NCBI RefSeq assembly: GCF_963662255.1
Contig: NC_085047.1
Location: 93,999,619-94,063,618, forward strand
DNA: 64,000 nucleotides
Source of the DNA: Cinclus cinclus
Lineage: Eukaryota; Chordata; Aves; Passeriformes; Cinclidae
Direction of reading: 5' to 3'
Numbering within the stretch: the first letter of the stretch is position 1; every line of letters starts with the position of its first letter. Below are positions 50,432 through 63,400 of this stretch, piece after piece. Below the pieces are notes generated by a model that worked only from the letters and a program-made list of their open reading frames with translations, did no database searches and was not told the origin of the DNA. The translations under genes and the position numbers were made by a program.

Positions 50432-52401
50432 AACCTTTTACCCACTGAGGAGTTCCCACCCCAGCTTGAGTCTGACAGATGGCTCTGCTGTCCTCCCTCC
50501 ACCTTCCTTCTCCTCTCTGTCCTTAGCTAGGCATCCTCCCTGTGCTTCCAGATCCAGCCCTGCCACCATATATCCTGTTATAACCCTGAACAGCTGTTTG
50601 GCATTTTGAGATTTCAGCCTGCTTCCCCTCTCTTCTTTATCCTACTAGTCTAGCTGGATATTTTCATTCAGGGTTTTTTTGCAATGCGTCATTTTCACTC
50701 TGACCTTACTAATTATTTCACATTTCATAACAGGAAAAAACAAATTTACTTCAGCTCTGCAATTTTTAAAGTTAACTAAAGTTTAAAGTAGTATTTCATG
50801 CTTAGTCACATACAAATGAAACAGAGTGAATTCTCAACTGGTATTAAGTCCATGACAAAAATTATGTTGAATTAATTTCTATTTCTAAAAAATGGAAAAC
50901 AAGAGTCCTTAATAGTTCTGGAGTCTTGTACATCTTGCTATATCCTGGCAAAAATGCCAACTTCATTATCCTCATAATTCCTTTTGCCATTGTTTTCACT
51001 GGGGGCAAAGTGGGACATAAAAGCAGGAAGGGACCTGTGATCTGGATAGCAAGAGACTGCTTAAGAGATGACGAGTCTGAATTTTCATCTACATCTTCTA
51101 CAAAATGATAAGGGAGAATATTTAGGAAGGAAAAACCAGCCAGCCATCAATTCTGTGTTTCCAAATTGTAGCTGGCATCTCTATTTTCACAACTTTACTT
51201 GAAATATGATCAAGTCAGTATGAAGATTTCAAAACTGGCTATTGTTCTGTGTTCTAACAGATGCAGGAGCAGCCACTTTTAAGTTCACTCAAGTTTTGCT
51301 CTTGTCCATGCTGAAAGCTCTGGTACAAATCAAACAAGTGTTGAAGAGTGCAACTTAAGCACAAAAAACTCAATGAAGACTAGGAATGCATGAGAGTGCT
51401 TTGCTAGATCAGATAAGCATGGCTAGTGTGTCACAGGATAGAGCTAGATGACTATATTTTAAAATACTCCAAAATCTATATTTCTGTAAAAGAGGCATCA
51501 CTAATTGCAGGGGAGGTTAGATGGTATTAGAGAGACAGGATTTTAGGCAGTATTATTTGTTATTTTCACTTCCTAGTTTGTTTTACAGATATTATCCAAG
51601 TAATCTATTACGTCTCTCTCTGTACTACAGCACATCTATTGAGATAGAATGTCCTTTCTGATACAGTATTCAAATATGTTTTTAATATGCACTTATTTCA
51701 ATGAGAAAGTAGAGACTTGCAGGCTGTGGGCTGGCTGTGCAGGCTGTTAATTTGCATGTGGAGTGAGTCTGTTCTCACAGAAGCAAGGACACCTGTGCAA
51801 AGATGCAAAATCATCACTATCCTGTGCTCTGCAGCCCCCTCTGAAGCTCCCTCCCTTTCAATTCATGTCTCTCTTACCTGCAACAAGTTAATCAAAAGAG
51901 TTTGGGAGCTTAAAGTTGTTCCTGCTGTATTGTTAGAGAGATAATAAAAGTCAAGGAGAATCATGGTGGAAGAATTCCTAGTGGAAAAAAATATTTTTTT
52001 AAAATATGAGGATGGCCATGTGACTTTATGTTAAATGACTTGAAGAGCAGTTAGGCATGAAACCTGACTTTTAATATCAGATTTGTTATGATATTTCATT
52101 ACTAAGACACAGCAGTGATTTTCAAACCAAGCTAAGAAAACACTTCACCTTCTACATAGCACTGCATTTGAACTGGTCAAATAACAACATTTTCCCCCTA
52201 CCTTTCTGATGAAGAACATATCTTAGAAATACAACCTCTATGCAATGTGATCCTTAAATACATCAGCAATTATTTTTTCCTGTTATTTTGACAGACAAGC
52301 AAAGCATATAGAGAAATTAATCTGATATTCCTGAAATTTTTATGCCTCTTTAGCTCGTATAAAATACATACATTTGATACATTTTTTTTATAATTATTCA
52401 C

Positions 52402-52435
52402 TTGTGATTACTAGATTAATGAATTGTGATTACTA
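52402..52435 (+). repeat. 12-bp direct repeat
   Basis: TTGTGATTACTA at 52402-52413 and again at 52424-52435, with a 22-bp period. AT-rich local duplication. Confidence 0.8.
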
Positions 52436-53004
52436 TCTTTAAAGAGCATCTCAGAAATAAAACAAGGCTTCTGTGTTCATAGGTTTTACAGTAAGATCTC
52501 ATGGGAGAGAAAGTCACAGTTCAAGGGTAGCAAGTTCCAATCTGAATGATCAAATACAGCAGTAAGGTTCTTTTTTTCTTTAAGAGGCAAATGTGCTATT
52601 TCTTCATTTCCAGTCACTCTTCCCTTATCTCTTTTAGTCTACTAACACCTTTCTGTGTCTTGTCTTTCACTCGACTCCTTTTTTGTGTCTTTTACCACAG
52701 CCTACCTCCCCTCCCCCTGGCCCTGAAACACTTCAAGTACTCTACTGGTATCTTCTATTCATTCTTTTAAAACTTGATACATCCAGGAGTCAATAATTAG
52801 CATATCATTGTTAAACTGAAACAGTAAAAAAACCAGAGGAGAACAAGAGTCAACTGCGAATAAAAGCTGGAAAAACCCTTGGAAATTATTTGCCTGTGTT
52901 AATTCTAAGCAACCTGAGGGATTTTTTGTGTCCTGGAGACTGCTTTCTACATTGTTAGTGATGACTGCAATGAACCATTGTTGTTTTCCAGAAGGAAATG
53001 TGGG

Positions 53005-53085
53005 GGGCTTTCTTTTTGTTTCTTTTTCGTTTGCTTGTTTTGTTTTGGGATTTTTGTTTTTTCATTTGTTTCCTTTTGAGAATAG
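53005..53085 (+). repeat. T/G-rich low-complexity tract
   Basis: TTTCTTTTTGTTTCTTTTTCG, then TTGCTTGTTTTGTTTTGGG, then TTTTTGTTTTTTCATTTGTTTCC. Resembles an antisense poly-A-like tail, but no retroposed body is recognised. Confidence 0.7.
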
Positions 53086-53351
53086 TGTTTTCAAAACTTA
53101 AACTGAAAGTAAAGAAATCCTAGTTTCTTAGGAGTCCTTCTGGGGGGAACCAGAAGCTGGAGGTACTTAGTTTAGCTGAAACTGCCTAAAGAAAGTGTCA
53201 AAGTTCACAATGCTGGTAGCAGAAATAGAAAGGTGCTCTTATTTAACTGATTAATTAAACCAAAAGTCAAAGGTGAAAGTTAGTGAAAGATATCTTCCTA
53301 AAGTTAGATGCAAATTTGTATTAGGTGGATAAGATATTCCTCTGGATTCAG

Positions 53352-54258
53352 TTGAATCATAGGATCATAGAATTATTTAGGTTGGAAAAGACCTCTAAGA
53401 TCATCAAGTCCAATAGTTAACTCAGCACTGCCAAGTCCAGTCCTAAATCATGTCCTTTTCAACTACCTCCAGGAACAGTGATTCTAGCACTTCTCTGATT
53501 AGCCTGTTCCAATATTTGACATCTCTTTCAACTAAAAAAAAAAAATTCTAATATCGAGTCTAAACCTCCCCTAGCATGAACTGAGGGTATTTCCTCTTGC
53601 GTTCTTGTTAATTGTGAGAACAGGTTGACCCCCACCTGGTTACAATTTCCTTCAGGGAGCTGTAGAGACTGATAAAGTCTCTCCTGAGCCTGCTTTTCTC
53701 CAGGGTGAACAGCCACAGCTCCCTCAGCTGCTTCTGACAGGGCTTGTGCTCCAGAGCCTTCACCAGCCTTGTGTCCTTTTTGGTCATCAGCACTGACGTC
53801 AGGCTAACAGGGCCATCATTCCCTGGATCCTCCTCCCTGCCATTCCTGTACATGGGCACCACATTTGCTAACTTCCAGTGGACTGGGACCTTCCCACTTG
53901 GCCAGGACTGATGGTAAATGATTGAAAGTGATTTTGTGAGCTCTTCTGCCATCTCTCACAGTACCCTTGGGTAGATCCAATCCATCCCCACAGACTTCTG
54001 TGGGTCTGAGTGATGGAGCAAGTTGCTGACTATTTCCACTTGTATTATGGGGTAGAAGGACCCGAGTATTGGAGCACAACTGTTCTTACTATTAAAGACA
54101 GAGGCAAAGAAGGTATTAATTACCTCAGCCCTTTCTTCTTCCACTGTTTCCCCTGCATCCAGTAAAGGGTAAAGATTCTCCTTAGCCTTCCTTTTGTTGC
54201 TTTTGTTGTAAGCAGCTCTGTTGAAATAAACTGACATGTCCTGGTACATACTGTGAGG
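53352..54258 (-). mobile_element. CR1 LINE copy, internally deleted, antisense
   Basis: Largest mobile element in the window. Minus-strand reading from 54261 downward gives CR1 ORF2: KRKAKENLYPLL, then NTFFASVFNSK, IVSNLLHH and DWIYPRVL, followed by an in-frame stop (TGA, 53956-53958), then EMAEELTKSLSIIYHQSW, VPVHWKLANVVPMYRNGR and PGNDGPVSLTSV. That is the linker and start of the reverse transcriptase. The text then jumps to LVKALEH and LRELWLFTLEKSRLRRDF, which belong to the ORF2 C-terminus, so the catalytic core of the reverse transcriptase (including the YADD-type box) is missing. A frame change follows near 53640, after which a second frame reads VGVNLFSQLTRTQEE. The 3' UTR ends at AATCATAGGATCATAGAATT and GGTTGGAAAAGACC. 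The nonsense codon sits where CR1 usually has arginine, consistent with CpG decay. Inactive. Confidence 0.93.
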
Positions 54259-54380
54259 CACTTAAGAACAAGTGAGAGTGAGGAATCCCAGTCAGGGGAG
54301 TTGGTTGTCCTTCTCTTTGCAGGACATAGTTATGCACCATTTCATTAGGAAGTGATAATTATGATAATTTTTCATCTACC

Positions 54381-54473
54381 TAACACAGAAGCACAGAACA
54401 TATTGAGCTAGAAGGGACACAGAAGGATCATTGAGTCCAACTCCTGGCCTGGCACATATCCTTCACTCCAGGC
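54381..54473 (-). mobile_element. CR1 LINE fragment, 3' end, antisense
   Basis: The plus-strand view reads AGAAGCACAGAACATATTGA, GCTAGAAGGGACACAGAAGG and ATCATTGAGTCCAACTCCTG, then GCCTGGCACA: the reverse complement of a CR1 3' UTR of the same general type as the fragment at 1201-1395. Only about 90 bases are left, strongly 5' truncated. It lies about 120 bases from the larger CR1 copy in the same orientation. Both could be independent insertions. Confidence 0.85.
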
Positions 54474-57400
54474 TTATGGAAGACAGTCAAAAAGAGTAAA
54501 CAAAATAGGAGAGAATTGATCTGTACTGCTGCTGACAGTCTGACCTACCTCATCCATGGAGAAATCCTGTTTTCCCTAGAGACATCTTGCATCCTTCTCT
54601 ACAGTTTGAAAATGCATCCATTGTAAGTTAAGTGTAAAAAAACCACAACCAGAGTGATAGGCATATATTGAATAAGTTGTAAGATTCCCTGAAAAAGAGA
54701 ATGGTATTCTATGAAACAATTGCTCAAAGAAATGGACACCAGCTCTGTAGAACTAAGAAAGCAACTTACAGTCTGCTTAATCAGGGCTAGTTCAATTAAA
54801 ACTAAAAAAAAACAAAAAAAAAACCCACCCTAAAAAAAAGGGGCTACCCATCCCACATCTCTACACCAAATACTTGTTTTGAGCCAAAACTGAGCCATGA
54901 GCAATGAACAGGAGAGAATATACTCTGAAATTCAAAGAGCTGTCATTCTCAGCACCCAATTTTACCTCTTGAGGCTTATACATAATTTATGAAATTCCAC
55001 CTCAGTTTTAGGTAACATCTAATTTCTGAGACAACATACATAATAAGGCTTCAGGCTTCTGTAAGACTGCCATGACAAGGAATTCTGATAATTACCAATT
55101 GAGCAATAAGAATAAAGGTTCTCCATGTAGATGATTTTGGTAGTTTATAAGTCTGACATATATATTGTCAACCAGGGCATGGTCGAAATAAAAAAAATCC
55201 CAACCTTCCCACCTATTCTGCATTGTTAAGCAGGAGTTTATATAAATGCCATAGCTTTTGTGAGACCCCAAGGCAAATTAAAATTTTTAATACTAAAGTA
55301 AAAGAGAAAATAAGAAGAAAGTGGTCCAATAAACAGTTGTTATAAAGACAAACACTGTCTTTTATCATGTTGTATACCAAACCAAGGCACAGCTAAAGAC
55401 AGTTTATGTATTTTGTTCCACTTAGTGGAGGAAAATGCTAATAATGCTATCTAGTCCCAATCTCTAGCAGACTAATAATATTATGCATAATCCAGATCCT
55501 TAAAAGGACTGAGCTTCCTTAACATGTTGAACTTTCCAGGAGAAGAAGGTGCTCTTGCTGATGCAAAAAATAATCCATCCTTATAAAAAGACAAACATTT
55601 CTACCTAATGCTTCCTCTTTGAGTGAAGGTGGCTGGAATCATGCTCATTGAACATTTCTGACAGTGAGGAATGCACACTTCCTGGAACACATTAGGAGAA
55701 GGGCCAGAATTCAATACCACTAGTGAGAAAGTGCTTACACATCTTTTTAGGTCAATAAAACACATAGAAGTAGGTGTAAGTCTCTCTTAGAGGTACAAGA
55801 TACGACAGATAATGATAAAGATATCATATAAATTTCTGTAAATAGAAAAATTGTCACCAAGTATCACCATCACTTTACTTCAATCAGCAGATCAGAAACC
55901 TGCATGGGGTAAACTGCAATACCCAGACCCTTTCTGGACCTGTCTGGATACTAGTAGGGTCCTTCCGTGATGTGACTTAGATTAGCAGGTAGACAGCCCT
56001 TGCTAAAGGACTTTATGGAAGTCTAATACATTATTTGTGTGATCCGTCAAGAAGAGCCTAATCTTAACAATGAGAACTGGATTTTTCATCTGATGGACTT
56101 AGTTCAGTGTTTTGTACTTTTACCATTATTTGTGATGGGGGAGGGGGATACGCCCACCTAGTCTAATAATTATAATAATGCAGTGAAGCATCTGAATAAC
56201 AGATGTCTCATCATGAAAAAGGGTAGATGCAAGAGAGGTGTCAGGTAAGGTCAAGTGAAGAATCAATATAATTGTTTTTTATGTGAGATGAAGTGGAAAG
56301 CCACATGAAAGCAGTAACTGGTTCAGCCTGCAACAACTTGCCTCCTAAAAGGATTAGATAGTAGACAAAACACCACACCAGAGCTCTGCCCCTTTCTCTG
56401 ACTCCTGCTGGTAGCTCAAAATTGCTTCAAGATGCTGGTTCTAAAACTTTAATAAATCCTTTCCTGTGCCCCTCAAGGCAGCTGGAATTAATGGGGATGC
56501 TGCAGCTGAGGGAGCCCCCAGGGGAAGCTCTGCCACACACAGCACAGCACCCTCATCTGGGCCACTGCTTAATCCCAGATCTGAAGGCACATTTGCAGTT
56601 TGCCACCATTAAAGCAGAATGTTGGGTTCATTTTCTTTGTGCAAGTGCCTGGTAATAGCTGTGTTTGTTTACAGAGTGGCTTGGCACTATTTTGCCCAGA
56701 GGTAATCCAAGACATAAACTGGCATAAACAAGTGAGGGAATGGAAGGCACAGGCTGCCTGAGTTCTTACATGTGGTGCTGCAAACCCATCTTGAAGAAAC
56801 TTTTATGAATGGCAATCTGAATTAGATTAGCTATACAACCAAGCTTTGATTTCAAAGAGAAACATCCCAACCATTGTGTATATCTTAACAAAAAAATGGG
56901 CACTGCACAGTTTGAGTTCTCCTTGTGCTTTGGAGCTTGTCTGTACCAAGGGAGAGGGGAAACTTACCCTCCTCCAGTCTCTCTGACTTAATCTTCAAGG
57001 AAGGCAAAAATGTCTGTCTTGGTCAGGTTGGCATGAATTGCAAAGACAGTGTCCCTTCAAACTACTGGTGCAGACCAGGAATTCAAAGGATGGGATGAAG
57101 AAAATATTCCTGTAACATATTTCTCTAGCATTATAATAAACCCCCTCACTGCCAGCAGGCAGGGATTAAAATTCTGTGTTAGTGCGAGTGGAATGGAATT
57201 TGGAACAAATAAACAAAAATAATCTCAGGCACATTTCCAAGAGACTTCATAAGAAGAATGCTGTAGGAATAAGTATGTGTCAAAAGACAAGGGTCTAAAA
57301 ATGAATTGATTTGGCTTTTTGTTCCAAGAACATTTGACTCCAGAGAAGTCTTCATCTTCCTGACTGAAGTTCCAAATGTAGATTGTAAATAGTGAAAGAG

Positions 57401-60400
57401 TTTTAAAATGCCTTTTTCTGGTAATGACAGAAGTGAGAATACCTCTGCAACTAGCAGAACGGGTTCTATTTTAGGCTAGTTCAAAAGAAAAAAGAAGAGA
57501 TTTTGAAGAGTCCAAAAGTAAAGCCCTGAGGCTAATCTCACTGGGTAAATGTCATAATAAAAAATTATAGCTAAAAAAAGGAAGCAGTCTAACACAGAGA
57601 CAAGGGGAGCAGACACTATCAAGCTGGCCAAAAGCAAGAGGATGTCATTATGGATTAAGATTTTAATATTTAAAAAGCATAAGTGGGTGTAAAACACAAA
57701 GGCAAGATGATTTTTCATGTGTCTTTCCAGAAAGATGGGGCTTTTTTGTAGAAATGAAAAAAAATCCCAAAAGAAAATTCCCAAAAGAAAAAAATAGTTA
57801 ATATGTAAGTCATTAGAGCTGAATAAAAAAAAGAAACAAATACAATATGTGCTTTATTTTATCGGGACTCGACAACTATTACAATAAATTTTAAAGAGAG
57901 ACAGATGTGGCAGCAATTAAGAGATAAAAGCTTTCTAAGAGAATACACAAAAGTGTGGATTGGGGTGTGATCCAATAGACTTGGATGAGGACCCAAATAT
58001 CAGCAGAAAAAAAAACATGAGAAATTTCCTGCAGCCCTCTAGGACACTGAATGCTCAGAAAAGCCTTCAGAAAAGTGGGAGGTGCTTACACCATCAGTGC
58101 AATAGCATTGAATACAAGGAGGATCAGCTTTCCAGAAAGTCTGTTACTTAGTGTAAGATGCCAAGAATACCTGATGTGGCCTGCAGCCCTAGCTGTCACA
58201 CTCTGAGGAAATCATGATCAAGATAAACAGCTCAGATCACTGCTAAATTTTGCTTTCTGTGCTTTTTGCACAATTAATAAACCAGTTGTACCCCTCAAAG
58301 TTAAAGAAAGTTTAAAATAATTGCTTGTTTTAGTATGTGCATGTCCAGAAAAGAAGAATTCTATAGAATTGTATAATTGTACAGGTGTTCCAGTGTGTTA
58401 GCCAAAGAGCTGGTTTTAATTGTCATCTTTCTAAATAATATGTTAAATTTAATGTTCTTATATCTCCATTCCCTATGTGTAAATCAGAGGGGGTTTTTTA
58501 CTACCATGATAGAGATTTTTCTAGGATGAAAATTAGAAATTATTATGAAATACTTCAATTTTGTGGCAGTGGAGAATAAACAAGGTTAAAAAGACCATGT
58601 AAAAATAGGTCAAATTGTTGAAAACTAAAATTCCAGAGACATAAAAAATAAAGGTTTTAGATTCATCATTATGGCAGTTGTAAACGACAGAAACAATGGC
58701 AATAGGGGATGAATGAGTACCCTCTGAATATGCCTTTCTACCACCTCAAAAATAATGCTGCAGGGAAAAAAAAGTCTACGCTTTTATAACATTGATATTT
58801 AGAAGACCTCAAAGTGATAAGAAGCAGAATGCAAGTATTTGTAGAGAAACTGAATGCACAGGTGGTACTTTCAATGAAACCTTTAGACATGTCTAGGTCT
58901 TGGCCATCTCTCCAAAACTTAATGCAAGGGTTCAATTGCCACTGATTGCAGTATTGTGTTCTTCAACTTGCCCTATTATCTTATGCCGCTCAAAAATAAA
59001 CATTCATAGATAAAAATCCAGAGGTCCTATTATGGTTCCTCAATTCCTGTAGCTCTTGCTGAGATGTTGATGGTATTTTTAAGTGTAAATTAAATGACAA
59101 AGGACTGTAAAAATACAGAATGCTTCTGAATAATCCACAGTATATAAAGCAAAGATGAAGACTGTCTTATTATTGGATATCCAGTTTGCTACCATTCACC
59201 ATGTATTTTTTGGTTAAATCTACACTGGTGTATTAAGCCACAAAACTTCATTTTGTGGGATGCCCTCAGGATTAAAGAATATGTTAGCTGCAATCTATTC
59301 TTTTCACCTGTCCTCAAAACCATGTCACTTTCTTGCCAGTGTGCAGAGCCTGGGGAAGATCTCTCATCCTTCAGTATTTCCAGCCACCCCCACTTGCAAC
59401 ACCCAGGTTTCTGCTTTGCCACCAGTGCTGTGTGGGCAGGCAATTAATATGTGGCTTGCCATCTCCATCTATGGAGTGGGTTTCTAAAGCTTCATGTGTC
59501 TCATCTACTTCATTCTGCAATCCACCCCAAACCTCCCACCAGCCAAAAATCAAACCTCTTTACCTTATGCTTTCCACACACCTCCTTCAGGCAGACTAAT
59601 GATCTGGTGCTGCTTGTTTCTTGGTAGGAGGGTGCAGCTCCTCCAACACCGTAACCATTTGATTATACTGAGTAGTACCTTTCAGATCAAAAACCTTTCA
59701 CAGCATTTTCTGCAACTCCCTGTGAACTGCTCTTCATCACTGGTAAACAAACCTGCCAATGTAAATGCTGGAAAAAGCCCACAAAGTCTTTATTTTCTCT
59801 GTACCTCTTTATGTCAGGTCCCTCTTGATGAGAAGACTATTTAGTTTTACAAGAATCTTAGGGTCAATAAATTTTTGGGTATAATCAGGTAAGATATATT
59901 TAAAGTGCCCTGCTGAGATTATAGGTGCCTTGTATATCAATTCTGACAGAAATATATTTTGAAATGTCCAGGACATTGCATTCTGTAAAAAGTGGTTGTG
60001 AGTGGAAACTTTGAGCAGCTTGTAATAATAATAGTACTGCTGAGTACCATTACGTTCTCAGTAAAACTTCAGAAACAAGCCTTTACGTGTCTATTATTTT
60101 TATAACACTTTCTTTGTTTTCTGTTTCAAAAACTTACAATGTCTGAAAGGACAGTATGAAACCAAATGCAAGGAATTGTTTACAAGGGCAGCCGTTAACA
60201 TTTTTATCCATGCTACGATTCCTTCCTGGGTGAAACTGGAGTGTTACCAAATCCAGCACATCTGTGTGGAAAAAGGCCACCCCTTTGCAGAGGTCTAGCA
60301 CAATTCCCAACCACCAGCTAAGCCACCCTCTTACTGTCAGTATCTGCTGCTCCAAGTCTCTGTTTTGTACACAGACTCACACAGTCACAGTCATGACAAT

Positions 60401-63400
60401 GCTCAGCTGGGATCATGAGAGGTTGTGGGAAGTAGTGGAGGAGTATCTGAAAATGAGCCCAGCAGAGAGGACACCCGTACTGAGGGTGGGGGAGGAAAAC
60501 ATCTGAGCTGGCCATATCGCAAACACAGCACTGGGCACAGACCTGACACAAAAACATCTCCTTACTGCTCTGCATATAGACACACACATATGCATGTGTA
60601 AAACAGAACTGTGTAGGCAGGAAGTTTCATAAATAAATGAATAGTTGTAATATTTACAGATGGAAAACATTTTCAGGTGCAGATAATCCACACAAATGTA
60701 TAATAAAATATATCAGGTTCACACTGTATTTCATCCTTGGTACTTACTCTGTCTTTCTAGCACGAATTAGCAATATGCAGGTTTAAACAGGATCAGTCCG
60801 TACTGTTGCTGACTATTTAAATGTATGTATATATTTGTTTAAATATATTTTAGTATGTATATTTTACCCACAAGATTTGTGAAAGTCATCCAGGATCATA
60901 AAAATGTAGGTGGTAGGAAATACTGAGGGTTTCTACTGCAGTGTAGCATTTTAAGAAAATTATTTGGTGTTTTATGATCCATGAGAAAGAAAATTTCATA
61001 AAATAGATGATGACTGTACTTTAAAGGCAGTTGTGATTGCCCCATCCATGGGCATTGCATACATGGGCACTAATATGTGTGTAGGCTGCTTAACAGGAAG
61101 GACTCCTTCCCCATACATGAAATATAGATGTCAAAGGACCAGAGTGTGAAAATCCCACTCACACCCATAAACAATTTTTTGAAGAAGACCATTGCTGTAG
61201 TCCAAATGTGGGTGTACTGAATGTTTTATATAGTAATGGGATTACTAAAGTGAACAATTGCTCAATGATTACAGTAAAGATTTCACTACTGGCCTGGAGG
61301 GACAGATTGGCACACTCCTCCTCTGGCTAAACAAAAGCTGGCGTCTTCTTCTGGGGCAAATTTGAATGCATTCATTTACTTAATTTGTTCCATGACACAG
61401 TCATGTCATTGGAGATTAGCATGTCTATCTTCATTAAAAACAGTATTAGCTTACATTAACAAGTTTTTCACTCCTAAAGAAATCTACTCTGCTGAGTGCC
61501 TTACTAAACATTCAGAATAGACTGGTGATGGTGGTGGTTTGTATGAATCAAATGTGAGTATGATAAAAGGTCAAGAATATTGATAGTTGATGTAAAGCTG
61601 AGGACTTGGCTGCATAGTCCCCTCATAGTTTTGCAGAAATAGGATCTGTTACTCATGGCAAAATTGTAGTTTGGAGCTGTTTAATTAGATTGTTATATAT
61701 TGCTACTTTAAATACCCTCTGCAGTTATAACTTGATTTAATTTTCTACACTTCCTGGAATGAACTGTTGGAGTAAGTTCCTGGGTGCTGTCTAGAGCTAC
61801 TGGTTTTTATGTCTGTGAGAGATAAATTTGAGTCTCGGACAAAAATTATGTGAATGAACATATGGCCAAATTTCAAGGCTGTTTTGCAGCCTCCTATTGT
61901 ACTTTCTTCTCAGACATAAACATAGAAAAGTTCATAGTTACATTCTGTCTTGTTCTGTATGGGCAGATTAAGATGCCCTCCTTTTTCCAGGAGTACACAG
62001 AAAACTCTACCTGATGGAACGTGCCAACACAACAGGAAGCAAAGACCTGAGGGAGGGGAGAATGAGTTGGTTCTCAATCAGAACCATGAAGGAATGAGGG
62101 TCGTACCCTCAGGCAGCATCATGTCCTACCAAGGCAGCTGAAGAGGGGCCCCTACTTGAGCCCAGCCCAGGGGAAGGAGCTCCTGTGAAGTGTTACTGCC
62201 TCACTGGTGCAGTGAGCCCTGGGATGGTGGAGGTCATGCCTTGCTGGACATGCTCTCACTCCCTCAGCCTGTGCTCTGTGCCAGTGGATCACACTGTCTC
62301 CTAAGCATATGAATGAAGCCCTAGGAAGTGTGAGACTACAAAAGTTAGAGGGACTGGAAGCAATCCAGCTGAGAAAAAACTATGCCCCAGTTTTGATTCA
62401 CATACTGAACCCATAGTGAAAATGGACTTTAAAAATGTCCTGGAAATTGAGGGAGCTTTGTGTATGGATGGAATTGAAACCAGCTGTAACAAATAAATCA
62501 GCAAATTCTGGTTTAGTTCTGAGTGGATGCCTACCTGCAGAATTAGATTAAGAAATGGAAATGAAGGAATCTGTGCCTTGATTCAGAATTGCCTCCTAAT
62601 CAAGTTCTTAAGCCCATGGTTTTCTTCTCTAAAAATATATTTCCTAGTAGTCTGAGTTCAGGAATAGAAAGCAAGAATGCTCAAATTCAAATGTTGTTTT
62701 TGCCACAAGATGAGTGTGGGAAAGGATAATAAAAGGTATTGATTAGTAAAAATACAAAGGTTCCTTCCAACTGGGTAACACCTTGTAGTTGCTAGGCATA
62801 GTATTTGCATTTTGAAAGGTGTCAGTTAAATGCACCTTGAGACTCAGAAAAAGTATCTTGATATTTCTAGAAGTACAGAGAACTCTTACTTTCTGTTATC
62901 TTCAGGAGAAGTTCTGGTTGTTGAACACAAGTGGAAATCAGTCAAGCATAAAGACATGGCTTCTTAATATGAATCGTGGAAATGTTGATAGCTAACTGTA
63001 ATCTCAGTAAACAATAAATATGATCATTTAGTTTACACTGGATTAAGATGCCAGGTACTATTTTTCTCTTCTTTTTATTTGAAAACAGTCCCATACCAAT
63101 AACAGTGGACAGCATTCATGACACAGGGGAAAGATAATTCTTCACCAGTCACCTGAAGACAAGCCTGAGAATTGCTACATCTGCACTCTTCCTGGTGTAA
63201 GAACAAGAGCCTTAGGTTGATTACATAGACCACTGTCATGTGCCTATTGTATATTTTACCCTAGGCACAAACTAAATTAATATTTTATTAGGCATGCATC
63301 AGATTGAAGAAAAGTAATGGTAGAAGCAAAGTGATGATACAATAATTTACATTCCTATGAGATTCTTACAAGTAAACAAGTAAATTGCTCCCAAAATAGA

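Larger units (their letters stand above)
45691..53351. other. Unique AT-rich non-coding stretch
   Basis: No gene or mobile element recognised in about 7.7 kb apart from the palindrome, G-rich motif and small repeats listed separately. A 14-bp direct repeat (TGAAACAATGTAGG at 47537 and 47563) and a tandem pair of ATGCAATGT units (46761-46779) are minor. The 120-codon minus-strand frame at 47314-47676 is AT-driven (Ile, Leu, Phe) without domain. Confidence 0.5.

Noticed and set aside
57476..57784. 102-codon hydrophobic minus-strand frame resembling a membrane protein
   Set aside because: Phe/Leu/Ile richness follows from T-rich codons; no domain, and it spans a local tandem duplication.
58357..58370. 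Perfect 14-bp palindrome AATTCTATAGAATT
   Set aside because: Several 14-bp palindromes are expected by chance in 64 kb of AT-rich DNA.
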